Assembly: GCA_963783095.1 (NCBI GenBank)
Contig: CAWAMR010000002.1
Span: 1,054,001-1,118,000, forward strand
DNA: 64,000 bases
From: CAWAMR01 sp963783095
GTDB taxonomy: Bacteria > Planctomycetota > Planctomycetia > Gemmatales > Gemmataceae
Direction of reading: 5' to 3'
The notes beneath the pieces were generated by a model that was given only the letters and a program-made list of their open reading frames with translations, was not told the DNA's origin and made no database searches. Positions 1-7,446 of this stretch are shown piece by piece. Every line of letters starts with the position of its first letter. Position 1 is the first letter of the stretch. The translations under genes and the position numbers were made by a program.

Positions 1-666
1 GTGATACCAGCGATCGTAGTGCCGTTTGATGATCTCGGCGGTTGCGCCTTCGACGTGTTTGCGTTCGCCGATCACGGGATGTCCGTAGGGTGATCTGGCT
101 CCGAAAAGAACCGGCAGGATCGCCTTGTATTCCAGATCCCAGGGTCGGTCTTCGTTGCGGTTCAATTCTTGGATGACCGCGCCTTTTTCCTGCTTGAATT
201 CATGCCGGTCGTCGATGCGAATGTTCCGCATGCGATCGGCTTCGATCGAAAGCGCAGTCATCCAGCGGTCGGCCGCGAAGTCGAAGTGATAGACGGTCAT
301 GTCTTCTGAAGTGTATGCGTTATTCGCGCCGCCGTTGCGCTGGGTGCTGCGATCGATATCGCCGGGGAAGAGCTTATCGGTACCCTTGAACATGAGATGT
401 TCGAGATAGTGCGACAAGCCGGTTTGATCGAGTTCTTCGTCGCAGGAGCCGACCTTGTAGGCCACCATCGTGGTGACGACCGGCGCGCCTGGGATTGGCT
501 TCAAGTAAACCTTGAGGCCGTTGCCAAGAGTCTCGACGCGGATGCCGTCGTAAAGCGAGGTTGCGGTCTTGAACAGATCGACATTAGATGCTTTGACGGG
601 TTCTGCTGTCTGGGCCACGGACGACACTGCTGCGACGATCCAAAGCGCAAGAAACGGACAACGCAT
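1..666 (-). CDS. M16 family zinc protease, N-terminal part (cut by window edge)
   Basis: The reading frame opens at an ATG at 664-666, preceded by an AAGGAG ribosome site, and stays open to the window edge, giving 222 residues. A short hydrophobic signal-like segment (FLALWIVAAVSSVAQ) is followed by the M16 (insulinase/pitrilysin) core. The inverted zinc motif HYLEH lies at residues 86-90 (H86, E89 as base, H90) and a downstream Glu near residue 167 (VIQELNRNED) fits the third zinc ligand. The stretch GGANNAYTSEDMTVY is also typical. The family cleaves peptides outside the cytoplasm, often as paired subunits. The C-terminal half and partner are outside the window. Family assignment is firm; substrate unknown. 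Confidence 0.9.
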   Translation of the reverse strand, partial: MRCPFLALWIVAAVSSVAQTAEPVKASNVDLFKTATSLYDGIRVETLGNGLKVYLKPIPGAPVVTTMVAYKVGSCDEELDQTGLSHYLEHLMFKGTDKLFPGDIDRSTQRNGGANNAYTSEDMTVYHFDFAADRWMTALSIEADRMRNIRIDDRHEFKQEKGAVIQELNRNEDRPWDLEYKAILPVLFGARSPYGHPVIGERKHVEGATAEIIKRHYDRWYH

Positions 667-900
667 TCCGAACTCCTTCTCAGGAAATTCAACCCGGAGA
701 GATGTGGCACCATGCCGGACATGGGTCGAGAGCCGTATTGGGAAGGATAGAGAAACCGGGCAACTGAACCAGAGGGGCAGATCGTCGCCAATCTATCACC
801 TCCTTCATCGAGAGCAGACATTTTTACTTCGATTTGGTGCTGAGAGTATTGCTAGTTCACTCGACCGAGTGGTACAATTTTTTGAGGAGGAATCAAAACC
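667..900. other. Intergenic divergent region before the toxin-antitoxin pair
   Basis: This 234-bp spacer separates the leftward M16 protease from the rightward antitoxin. It must carry both promoters. Near its right end is a strong ribosome site GAGGAGG (884-890) for the antitoxin. Short open frames across it have no recognisable content. Confidence 0.4.
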
Positions 901-1146
901 ATGACTGTGTCTGCCGACCAACTACTTGAAAAAGTCTTGCAATTAACTGACTCGGAACGTGGCGAATTTGCCGCGAAAGTCATCGAAAGCCTCGAAACCC
1001 AAGCGGATGAAGATGCGGAAGCGGAATGGGATGGAGAAATTCGTCGTCGCCTTCAGGAAATCGATGCAGGATCGACGAAACTGATTTCATGGCAAGAAGC
1101 TCGGCGACTTATCATGGACGATTCCGATGACGACACCGAATCTTGA
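901..1146 (+). CDS. Addiction module antitoxin (unstable antitoxin family)
   Basis: An acidic 81-residue protein starting at ATG 901 after GAGGAGG (884-890). The N-terminal region SADQLLEKVLQLTDSERGEF and the following acidic stretch match the small addiction-module component family (TIGR02574/PF09720 type), which neutralises RelE/ParE toxins. The C-terminus (WQEARRLIMDD) would wrap the toxin. Its last codons overlap the start of the downstream toxin gene by 20 bp in another frame, which is usual for translational coupling in type II modules. Antitoxin and toxin-antitoxin complex would be expected to repress the shared promoter. Confidence 0.85.
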   Translation: MTVSADQLLEKVLQLTDSERGEFAAKVIESLETQADEDAEAEWDGEIRRRLQEIDAGSTKLISWQEARRLIMDDSDDDTES

Positions 1147-1429
1147 CTTTCATCCAAGAGCGATTGAAGAGGCTCGCGCTGCCCGGCGCTGGCATGCCCG
1201 ACGAAGTACGCTGCTGGCAAACCAGTTCACGCTGGCGTTGGATGAAGCGGTGAAGGAGATAACAGTGGCTCCTGCACTGTGGTCACCACATCTTCACGGC
1301 ACTCGTTGTCACCGATTGAAGCGGTTCTCGTACCTGATTATCTATCGAGAAACGATCGGTAGCATTCAAATTATCGCAGTTGCTCACACCCGACGACGGC
1401 CCGGTTACTGGCGAAGGCGAGTAGGGTGA
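1127..1429 (+). CDS. RelE/ParE family toxin
   Basis: A basic 100-residue protein. The frame FHPRAIEEARAARRWHARRS at the N-terminus, the central HGTRCHRLKRFSYLIIYRE and the end IIAVAHTRRRPGYW are the standard ParE/RelE-fold pattern: basic helix, then a strand with an R-x-F-P/S-Y-x-I-x-Y-R motif, then an H-x-R-R-P-x-Y/W end. The family cleaves mRNA on the ribosome or poisons gyrase; the sequence does not decide which. It overlaps the antitoxin by 20 bp, so the two form one operon. The ATG at 1127 was chosen because it keeps the N-terminal helix complete. Confidence 0.88.
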   Translation: MTTPNLDFHPRAIEEARAARRWHARRSTLLANQFTLALDEAVKEITVAPALWSPHLHGTRCHRLKRFSYLIIYRETIGSIQIIAVAHTRRRPGYWRRRVG

Positions 1430-1466
1430 GATACAGCTTTATTCCTGGATTCCATTCTAGGTTATT

Positions 1467-2159
1467 TCAGCACCCAAAGATTGCAGCGACCGTGAGCGCT
1501 GCGGTCTCGATTCTCAGAATCCTCGGTCCCAGACTCACCGCTTCCCAGCCGGCCGACTTCGCCAACGCAATTTCTTCGGGGGTGAACCCGCCTTCTGGTC
1601 CAATGCTCACCACCACTCGTTCATATATAGCCACACCACTCAAAGTAATCCCTTCGGGATGCGCAATGAATCGCCTTGTTGGTAACTCCACCGACTGACA
1701 CCATTGAGCGAAGCCGATGGATGGATGAATCCGCATCAACACATTCCGACCGCATTGCTTGCCGGCTTCGATGACCGCTCGCTGTAGTTTCTCAATCTTC
1801 GCATCCTTGGCGTGGACGATCGTTCGAGTCGTCTGGAGTGGCGTGAAATCGCTAACGCCCAGTTCGGTCAGTTTTTCGATGAGGAAGTCGCAATGATCGC
1901 CTTTCGGCAAGGCCGAACCAATGTGCAATGGGAACGGCAGTTCTCGGATCGGCGTTTCGATCGCAACAACGCGAACGATTACCTGCTTGCGAGAGATGGA
2001 TATGATCTCTGCGGGATATTGCGAACCATCGCCGTTGAAGAGCACAATGGTGTCGCCGATTTGATGCCGGCTTACCGATGATAGATGATGGGCTTCCGGC
2101 CCATCCAGAACGATTTCGCCGGGTGCCAGCGGTCCGGGATAAAAAAATCTCTGTGACAT
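1467..2159 (-). CDS. rsmE: 16S rRNA (uracil(1498)-N(3))-methyltransferase
   Basis: RsmE is a SPOUT-class methyltransferase that uses SAM to methylate N3 of U1498 in the small-subunit decoding centre. The N-terminal PUA-like part begins MSQRFFYPGPLAPGE, and the C-terminal knot carries the signature SIGPEGGFTPEE followed by SLGPRILRIETA, which binds SAM. Length of about 230 residues is normal. I prefer the ATG at 2159 because family members begin with the RFF segment; an in-frame start at 2174 adds five residues. It is convergent with the toxin gene, with 37 bp between stops. Confidence 0.95.
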   Translation of the reverse strand: MSQRFFYPGPLAPGEIVLDGPEAHHLSSVSRHQIGDTIVLFNGDGSQYPAEIISISRKQVIVRVVAIETPIRELPFPLHIGSALPKGDHCDFLIEKLTELGVSDFTPLQTTRTIVHAKDAKIEKLQRAVIEAGKQCGRNVLMRIHPSIGFAQWCQSVELPTRRFIAHPEGITLSGVAIYERVVVSIGPEGGFTPEEIALAKSAGWEAVSLGPRILRIETAALTVAAIFGC

Positions 2160-2263
2160 TGTTTCATTAACCACATCTCGATTGTATCGACTCGGACATG
2201 TTTTCCGTGAAGCTTGAAGCCTAAAGTCTTTACTGCCAAGGGCTTTATGTGATTTTAAGTCGG

Positions 2264-2959
2264 TTAAGGGATTTCGCCCGTCGACCGAAGGACGGCGACA
2301 ACCGCCTCGAGGGAAACAGCGTACTCCAGGCCGGCAACGGCTGCTTCAGGTGCGATATCCGGATGGAAAATGGTCGCATTCGGGGCGGCGAAGTCGGATC
2401 GGTTTGAGCTGACCAAAACCAGCGAGTTAGGATAACCGGCACCCAGCAAGTTACTCAGGCGCAGAGCGTGACCAAGGATATGACAATCTTTTACCGGCCC
2501 CTTTGCCGACGATGGTTTCCGCTTGGTCGCCACCCGATCGATGGCCCAAGACATGCCGTCGTGATCTCGATCAAGTACTGTAGCCACCGTTAACAGGTCA
2601 CGCGACAACTGCTCGAGGTCGTCGATCAGAGTTCCGGGAGGAAGTACCGGAAGAGGCGGGGCTGGTTGCCCGAGGTCAGCGGCGATTTGCCAAGTCGCTG
2701 TGAACGCCCGTACGCCGGTCTCTCCGTCTCGTCGGGCAGCCGGCAGGTTGTCGTTCCACTCGCCGGACACGATGTCCTGAACCACGAGGCGAACAGTCCC
2801 CGCGACCGCCAATGAGCGGAGATCGTCACCGGCTCGAACGGTCATAGTCAGGTCTCTCAGCGGTGCCCGGACAATGTCGAGCAACGCGCAAGTGTCGAGA
2901 AAAAGGACCGGCCGAGGCGCTGCGAGCAAATCGGCAGCGGCCTGCGCGAGAGTGGTCAT
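2264..2959 (-). CDS. PIN-like domain protein (putative nuclease), second gene of a two-gene operon
   Basis: A 231-residue protein. Near residue 20 the segment VLFLDTCALLDIVRAP is a classic PIN N-terminal strand with its first acidic metal ligand. Further acidic residues occur at VKDCHILGHALRL, and LVSSNRSDF matches the final PIN strand and acid (S-N-x-x-D-F). PIN domains are Mg2+/Mn2+ RNases or DNases. The ATG at 2959 overlaps the TGA of the upstream gene (ATGA), so it is translationally coupled and a longer start at 3064 is unlikely. It is larger than a VapC toxin and nearer the PIN_8/DUF4935 type; that family placement is a judgement from memory. Confidence 0.7.
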   Translation of the reverse strand: MTTLAQAAADLLAAPRPVLFLDTCALLDIVRAPLRDLTMTVRAGDDLRSLAVAGTVRLVVQDIVSGEWNDNLPAARRDGETGVRAFTATWQIAADLGQPAPPLPVLPPGTLIDDLEQLSRDLLTVATVLDRDHDGMSWAIDRVATKRKPSSAKGPVKDCHILGHALRLSNLLGAGYPNSLVLVSSNRSDFAAPNATIFHPDIAPEAAVAGLEYAVSLEAVVAVLRSTGEIP

Positions 2960-3615
2960 GAAGCCGACACCGCCAGCCGGTTCGCCAGCCACTCGGAATC
3001 CGCGAAAAAGCGTTCCGCAATCGACGCGACTGCTAATTTCTCCCATCCGCTGTCGGCCAACCACTCTTCTAACTCATGCCGGTCAATGGCGATCTGCTCC
3101 GCAAGGCATGTGGAGATGAGTTCATCCCACAACCTTTGGGCCTGACCGGTCAGCGGCCACTTCCCGTCGGCAGTGTCCGCCAGCTGGGTGAACAACATTT
3201 CGACATCAGACGTGATGGCGCTGCGCGTGCCGAACGCGGGGCGAGTGTAGTCGGCACCGACCACTTTGGCGGCGGCGACTACGCAGGAATCAGCGAAAGA
3301 AGCGACCAACTGCCCAATCTGCCCATTGCCGCCCGTAGGCGGATGACGAAGTAATTGAACCGGGCCACCGCGCTCGCGGGTTGCCGTCACACGTTGGAGC
3401 CACAACCGCAACGACACCTGTCCCGGCTGATCGAACAGGTAACAGCGGATGCGATCCGTCTGCGGGCGAGTCTGCTCGTACGCCAATTCACGAACCCAGC
3501 CAGATGGAAGGGTTGCGTCGATCTTGTCCAGTAATTGGTCGATGACGACTGTGTTGCCGCGATATAGCGAAGAGCGCCATTCTCGAAGCGGGACGAACGG
3601 GTCGACTGCGGGCAT
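2956..3615 (-). CDS. Unknown protein coupled to a PIN-domain gene
   Basis: A soluble 219-residue protein that I do not recognise. It has no signal peptide or membrane segment. Visible features are a basic central patch (WLQRVTATRERGG), a small-residue stretch (FADSCVVAAAKVVG) and a helical acidic C-terminus (RHELEEWLADSGWEK). Its stop overlaps the start of the PIN gene by ATGA, so both proteins are probably made in fixed ratio and may act together. It starts at ATG 3615 after a GGAG-like site (TGAAGGAGCACCC upstream). It could be an activator, a target-recognition partner or an inhibitor of the nuclease. Confidence 0.65.
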   Translation of the reverse strand: MPAVDPFVPLREWRSSLYRGNTVVIDQLLDKIDATLPSGWVRELAYEQTRPQTDRIRCYLFDQPGQVSLRLWLQRVTATRERGGPVQLLRHPPTGGNGQIGQLVASFADSCVVAAAKVVGADYTRPAFGTRSAITSDVEMLFTQLADTADGKWPLTGQAQRLWDELISTCLAEQIAIDRHELEEWLADSGWEKLAVASIAERFFADSEWLANRLAVSAS

Positions 3616-3750
3616 GGGTGCTCCTTCAGGAAAGTGCCTCCACGTTAATTGTAGCGAACCTAGAGTTCTCGATCTTGGAACTTGGAACTATTGCTGTGAT
3701 CACAATAGGATAAGGGAAACGGATTCCACCATCTTCAGCGAGGATCACCC
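3616..3750. other. Divergent promoter region
   Basis: A 135-bp spacer between the leftward PIN operon and the rightward MBL hydrolase. It includes a short imperfect tandem (TCTTGGAACTTGGAAC). No other feature is visible. Confidence 0.3.
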
Positions 3751-4536
3751 ATGCTACGCCGGAAGTATCTGTTTCCTCGTGTGATCGAGATGAACTACCA
3801 GGCCGGTCGTCGGCTGGGCGTCAACGTCTACCTCATCGACGGCGGTAGCGAATACCTTCTCGTCGATATCGGGTTTACCGACACCGTGGATGAGATCATC
3901 GACCTGATCCGCCAGATGGACTTCAGCTTATCGCGTTGCAAGATGATTATCGCCACCCATGCCGATGCGGACCACATTCAGGGGTTGAATCTGGCGCGCG
4001 AACGTCTCAAGACCAAAGTCTTTGCCCATCCTCTGAGCATCCCGCCCCTGGAACGCGGCGATCCGATCCAAACCTATGCCTGTATCGCCGCGCAAGACAT
4101 CGACATTCCGATGCCGCCCTGCAAGATCGACAGCACGCTGAATGAAGGCGACGAAATCAAGGTCGGCGAACTTAGTATGCAAGTCTGGCACACACCCGGC
4201 CACACACCCGGGCAGCTCAGCTTCAAAATGGGAAACCTGCTATTTAGCGGCGACAACATCTACAAGGATAGCTGCGTGGGCGTGATCGATGCCCATCACG
4301 GCTCAAATCTGCCGCACTTCATCGAGTCTCTGAAGCGGATTCTCGCCGACGATTCGGAGTTCTTGTTGCCGAGTCATGGTCCGGTATTCCGTCGCGATCC
4401 AAAAATCATCAAGAAGGCGATCAATCGACTGACTGAGTATCTCAACATGGCAGACTTCGGCACCTGTGCGACCGGGTGGCCGCTATTGGATGAATGGGAA
4501 TCGGACGTAATATCCGGAAAGATGCCGAAGTTTTGA
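3751..4536 (+). CDS. MBL-fold metallo-hydrolase
   Basis: A 261-residue metallo-beta-lactamase-fold enzyme. The HxHxDH-type motif appears as HADADHIQG (H70, D72, D74, H75). The next ligand is H151 in WHTPGHTPGQ, D168 lies in FSGDNIY, and H209 in LPSHGPVF. The first ligand pair is H-A-D rather than H-x-H, a common variant. This glyoxalase-II-like subgroup hydrolyses thioesters, lactones or phosphoesters; the substrate cannot be read from sequence. It is cytoplasmic, with no signal peptide. It lies 6 bp from the stop of the convergent Uma2 gene. Confidence 0.88.
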   Translation: MLRRKYLFPRVIEMNYQAGRRLGVNVYLIDGGSEYLLVDIGFTDTVDEIIDLIRQMDFSLSRCKMIIATHADADHIQGLNLARERLKTKVFAHPLSIPPLERGDPIQTYACIAAQDIDIPMPPCKIDSTLNEGDEIKVGELSMQVWHTPGHTPGQLSFKMGNLLFSGDNIYKDSCVGVIDAHHGSNLPHFIESLKRILADDSEFLLPSHGPVFRRDPKIIKKAINRLTEYLNMADFGTCATGWPLLDEWESDVISGKMPKF

Positions 4537-4541
4537 AGAAC

Positions 4542-5102
4542 TCACTCAAAGAATTGCCGTACGGGAACCTGAAATCCCGGCAACACGTCGGGAATCGTCA
4601 AGGTGTCACCGTTATCGAAGGTCTGGGGCAATTCATCTCCCCGGTAGACCATCACCGTCAACGATTTTGGATCGACGAGGCACACGACCGTGACTCCAGC
4701 GGTGAGATACTCCGCCATTTTTTCAAGAACATCCGCCCAACGATCGGAAGGGGAAAGCACTTCGAACACGAGGTCGGGCACGACATCTAGGTACCTTCCT
4801 TGCGGGAAGGGATCTGCCGGAAGACGACGATAACTGATAAACGCGACATCAGCTCCGCGAAGAGTATCTGGGTTTCGGTGAGTAATAATCCCGGAATCGC
4901 CGGTCCACATCCGAGCTAGCTGATTTGTTTTCGCAAACGTGCCGACAAGCAGAGCAATATTCCCAGCAACGAAACCGTGGTAAGGGTAGGGCAAATTCAT
5001 CTTTATCACCTTTCCGAGTACAAGTTCCATGAGAAGACCATCATGCGGTAACTGAACGAATTCCTCGATCGTCATTAGTTTCTCTTCGGTTACGGTACTC
5101 AT
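4542..5102 (-). CDS. Uma2 family endonuclease (DUF820)
   Basis: A protein of about 186 residues of the Uma2/DUF820 family, PD-(D/E)XK-fold proteins that expand in planctomycetes and cyanobacteria and whose role is unknown. Typical elements are MTIEEFVQLP and the ELVLGKVIKM strand at the N-terminus, then RGADVAFIS and PDLVFEVLSPSD carrying the acidic residues, with VCLVDPKSLTVMVYR near the C-terminus. The ATG at 5102 is preceded by GGGAG at good spacing, so the longer frame up to 5195 is discarded; that part also overlaps a tandem repeat. Confidence 0.85.
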   Translation of the reverse strand: MSTVTEEKLMTIEEFVQLPHDGLLMELVLGKVIKMNLPYPYHGFVAGNIALLVGTFAKTNQLARMWTGDSGIITHRNPDTLRGADVAFISYRRLPADPFPQGRYLDVVPDLVFEVLSPSDRWADVLEKMAEYLTAGVTVVCLVDPKSLTVMVYRGDELPQTFDNGDTLTIPDVLPGFQVPVRQFFE

Positions 5103-5126
5103 CGCGCAACTCCCTCTCTGATCGAT

Positions 5127-5158
5127 ACTGAAAACTGAACACTGAAAACTGAACACTA
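5127..5158. repeat. Short tandem repeat, 14-bp unit
   Basis: Two full copies and a partial third of ACTGAAAACTGAAC stand immediately upstream of the Uma2 gene. No inverted arm is present here, unlike the hairpin loci elsewhere in the window, but the style of repeat is the same. Confidence 0.7.
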
Positions 5159-5208
5159 CATCCGCTACATTAACCTGAGACGAATAATAGACCACAAAGG
5201 ATGTGATT

Positions 5209-6249
5209 ATGAAAGTCGGATTGGTCGGCTTCTCCGGTTCGGGGAAAAGTACCTTGTTTCAATGGCTCACGGGCGTTGTTCCCGATCCCGCGAAGATTCA
5301 GCAGGGGCAGACCGGCGTCGCTCCGGTTCCCGACGATCGTCTCGCAAAGATGGTCGTCAAGTTCAAGCCCAAAAAGACGCACTATGCCGATATCGCGTTT
5401 CTCGACACGCCGGGGCTTTTGGTGGGCGAGCGCAAGGACAATCCCCGCCGGCTCGGCATCATCCGCGAGGCCGACGGCCTCTTGATCGTGCTCGATGGCT
5501 TTGGAGCCACCAACCTGGCTCAGCAGCTTCTGCAATTCCGCGAGGAAATCGCCTTTGCCGATCTGGAGATCATTCTCAATCGCATCGATAAGCTCAAGTC
5601 GAACTTGAAGAAGGCCCGGCCCCAGAAAGAACGCGAACTGGACGAAGCCGAACTCGCCCTGCTTGGCCGAATTCAGGCAGTATTGGAAGAAAGCAAGTCG
5701 CCGCACACGCTCGGCCTGCGGCCCGATGAAGAAAAGCAGATTCGCAGCTTTCAGTTGTTGACGTTGAAGAACGAACTGGTACTCATCAATCGCGGCGACA
5801 GTAACTTCAACGACCCGCCGCCCGCTGACTTGCTCGCGCTTACCTCCCACGTCATCGCGGCCCCGGTCAAGCTGGAAGGCGAACTGGCGGAACTCGATGA
5901 AGAAAGCCGGGCTGCGTTCATGGCCGACATGGGGCTGATTGGTTCATCGCGCGATGAAGTCGTCCGCAAAATCTTCTACGCGATGGATCGCATCGTCTTC
6001 TTCACGGTCGGCGAGGATGAATGCCGCTCGTGGGCCATCGACAAGCATGCCACCGCCGTGGAAGGAGCTGGTGCGATTCATACCGACCTGGCGCGTGGCT
6101 TCATTCGCGCGGAGGTCATTGGCTACGACGACTACGTGAAGGCCGGCTACGAAGAGAAGAATGCCAAGGCCGCAGGTACTTTTAGGCTGGAGTCGAAAGA
6201 GTATATCGTACAAGATGGCGACATCATGCACATTCGAGCTTCGGTGTAA
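5209..6249 (+). CDS. YchF/OBG-type GTPase with C-terminal TGS-like domain
   Basis: A 346-residue P-loop GTPase. Walker A is GFSGSGKST (residues about 8-16), G3 is DTPGLLVGER, and a G4-like NRID(K) follows in IILNRIDKLKS. The middle is a coiled-coil insert (KARPQKERELDEAE), and the C-terminus (AIHTDLARGFIRAEVIGYDD, then YIVQDGDIMHIR) is the TGS-like domain of YchF. Standard YchF has GxPNVGKST in the P-loop, so this is a divergent paralogue rather than the housekeeping YchF. It probably binds ribosomes. ATG 5209, with AAGGA just upstream, is preferred to GTG 5203. Confidence 0.85.
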   Translation: MKVGLVGFSGSGKSTLFQWLTGVVPDPAKIQQGQTGVAPVPDDRLAKMVVKFKPKKTHYADIAFLDTPGLLVGERKDNPRRLGIIREADGLLIVLDGFGATNLAQQLLQFREEIAFADLEIILNRIDKLKSNLKKARPQKERELDEAELALLGRIQAVLEESKSPHTLGLRPDEEKQIRSFQLLTLKNELVLINRGDSNFNDPPPADLLALTSHVIAAPVKLEGELAELDEESRAAFMADMGLIGSSRDEVVRKIFYAMDRIVFFTVGEDECRSWAIDKHATAVEGAGAIHTDLARGFIRAEVIGYDDYVKAGYEEKNAKAAGTFRLESKEYIVQDGDIMHIRASV

Positions 6250-6402
6250 AGCCCAGGGTTCGCAAAGCCTCACCCTGGGCTTTACTCCATCGCCCTTCCA
6301 GGGCTGGACGCTCGATGGTTTGAGGGCTTGAACGGCAACGACCAAGCCCTGGTAAGGGCGTCGCAATAAAGCCCAGGGTGAGGCTTTGCGAACCCTGGGA
6401 AC
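6248..6402. repeat. Dispersed inverted-repeat element, copy 1
   Basis: About 155 bp that folds on itself: 6248-6283 and 6368-6402 are near-perfect inverted copies of AAAGCCCAGGGTTCGCAAAG plus the sequence that follows, and the interior holds a second nested inverted pair (CCCTTCCAGGGCT with AGCCCTGGTAAGGG). A diverged copy lies at 28808-28960. It sits between the GTPase stop and the DUF71 start and may act as a terminator for the former. Confidence 0.8.
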
Positions 6403-6420
6403 CGCGATGAGACAACAACG

Positions 6421-7143
6421 ATGACCACGTTCAAAAAAGCCGCGCTTCTCTGGAGTGGGGGCAAGGACAGTGCCCTTGCACTCTTTCACGCCCGCAAGAG
6501 CCATCCCAACATCGAGATCGTCAAGCTCATCACCTGCATCAGTCAGGCTTACGACCGTGTCTCAATGCATGGAGTCCGCCGGAAACTCATTGAAGAGCAA
6601 GCCGACATCATCGGGTTACCCGTTGAATTCGTGGTCATCCCTCACCAGGAAGATGCTGCTTGTCCAATGCTTCATAACACGCCCGGCACGACTTTCCCGC
6701 CCAACGATGTCTATACTCGAACCATTCTCGACGCCTGGAAACAACTCAAAAGCGAAGGGATCGAAGTCATCGTCTTTGGAGACATTTTTCTGGAGGATCT
6801 TCGAGCGTTCCGCGATCAGCTTCTGGGCGTTGCAGGTCTGGAGGGATGCTATCCGCTCTGGAGACGGGACACCGGCGAGCTCTACGATGAATTCGCCGCT
6901 CTGGGTTTTCAGGGTGTCGTCATCTGCGTCGATACCGATCGGCTTTCTGTCGATCGCTGCGGCCGGCATTTGACACATGATTTCCGCAGCACGTTACCCG
7001 ATGGAATTGACCCGTGCGGCGAGCGCGGCGAGTATCACTCCTTCACATTCGATGGGCCAGTGTTTCCTCGACCCATTTCCTATCGGGTCGGGGAAATTCA
7101 TCATCAAAAGCCATTCGCCTTTCAGGAGCTTTATCCCACTTAA
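6421..7143 (+). CDS. DUF71/COG2102 ATP-pyrophosphatase (Dph6-like), probable B12-salvage type
   Basis: A 240-residue adenine-nucleotide alpha-hydrolase. The PP-loop is SGGKDS (residues 12-17), GDIFLEDLR is in the middle, and the family signature GERGEYHSFTFDGP is near the C-terminus. Archaeal and eukaryotic relatives (Dph6) make diphthamide on EF2, which bacteria lack. Comparative genomics has predicted that the bacterial subgroup next to cobalamin transport genes works in B12 salvage. The next gene encodes a cobalamin-binding protein on the same strand, which fits that prediction. No B12 riboswitch is visible upstream, where a repeat fills the spacer. Confidence 0.8.
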   Translation: MTTFKKAALLWSGGKDSALALFHARKSHPNIEIVKLITCISQAYDRVSMHGVRRKLIEEQADIIGLPVEFVVIPHQEDAACPMLHNTPGTTFPPNDVYTRTILDAWKQLKSEGIEVIVFGDIFLEDLRAFRDQLLGVAGLEGCYPLWRRDTGELYDEFAALGFQGVVICVDTDRLSVDRCGRHLTHDFRSTLPDGIDPCGERGEYHSFTFDGPVFPRPISYRVGEIHHQKPFAFQELYPT

Positions 7144-7166
7144 AGCGGGCTTTGTCCGCAACCGTA

Positions 7167-7394
7167 CCGTAGGGCGGGTCGAGGCTTTGCGAGGCCCGCC
7201 GTGAATCGGCAAAGCGCAACTGCTGTACCGGCGGGCCTCGCAAAGCCTCGACCCGCCCTACGGTGAGTGAATTGCCAAAACGCTATTGCTGTACCGGCGG
7301 GCCTCGCAAAGCCTCGACCCGCCCTACGGTGAGTGAATTGCCAAAACGCTATTGCTGTACCGGCGGGCCTCGCAAAGCCTCGACCCGCCCTACG
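7167..7394. repeat. 66-bp tandem repeats with one inverted copy
   Basis: A core of about 33 bp (GCGGGCCTCGCAAAGCCTCG, then ACCCGCCCTACG) occurs at 7231, 7297 and 7363, exactly 66 bp apart, with one inverted copy at about 7167-7201. The last two 66-bp units are almost identical, implying recent duplication. The array lies between the DUF71 and cobalamin-binding genes; transcription through it would form alternative hairpins. Confidence 0.85.
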
Positions 7395-7446
7395 TGAGAT
7401 TTACGCGCAGCATACACGAAGAAAGACTCAAAGCTGGGAGGTTAAC

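Noticed and set aside
6250..6420. Cobalamin riboswitch upstream of the DUF71 gene
   Set aside because: The spacer is filled by an inverted-repeat element and I see no B12 box.
7333..7446. Earlier start for the cobalamin-binding protein
   Set aside because: The frame from 7333 runs through the tandem repeat; GTG 7447 has GGGAGG and begins with the family's first strand.
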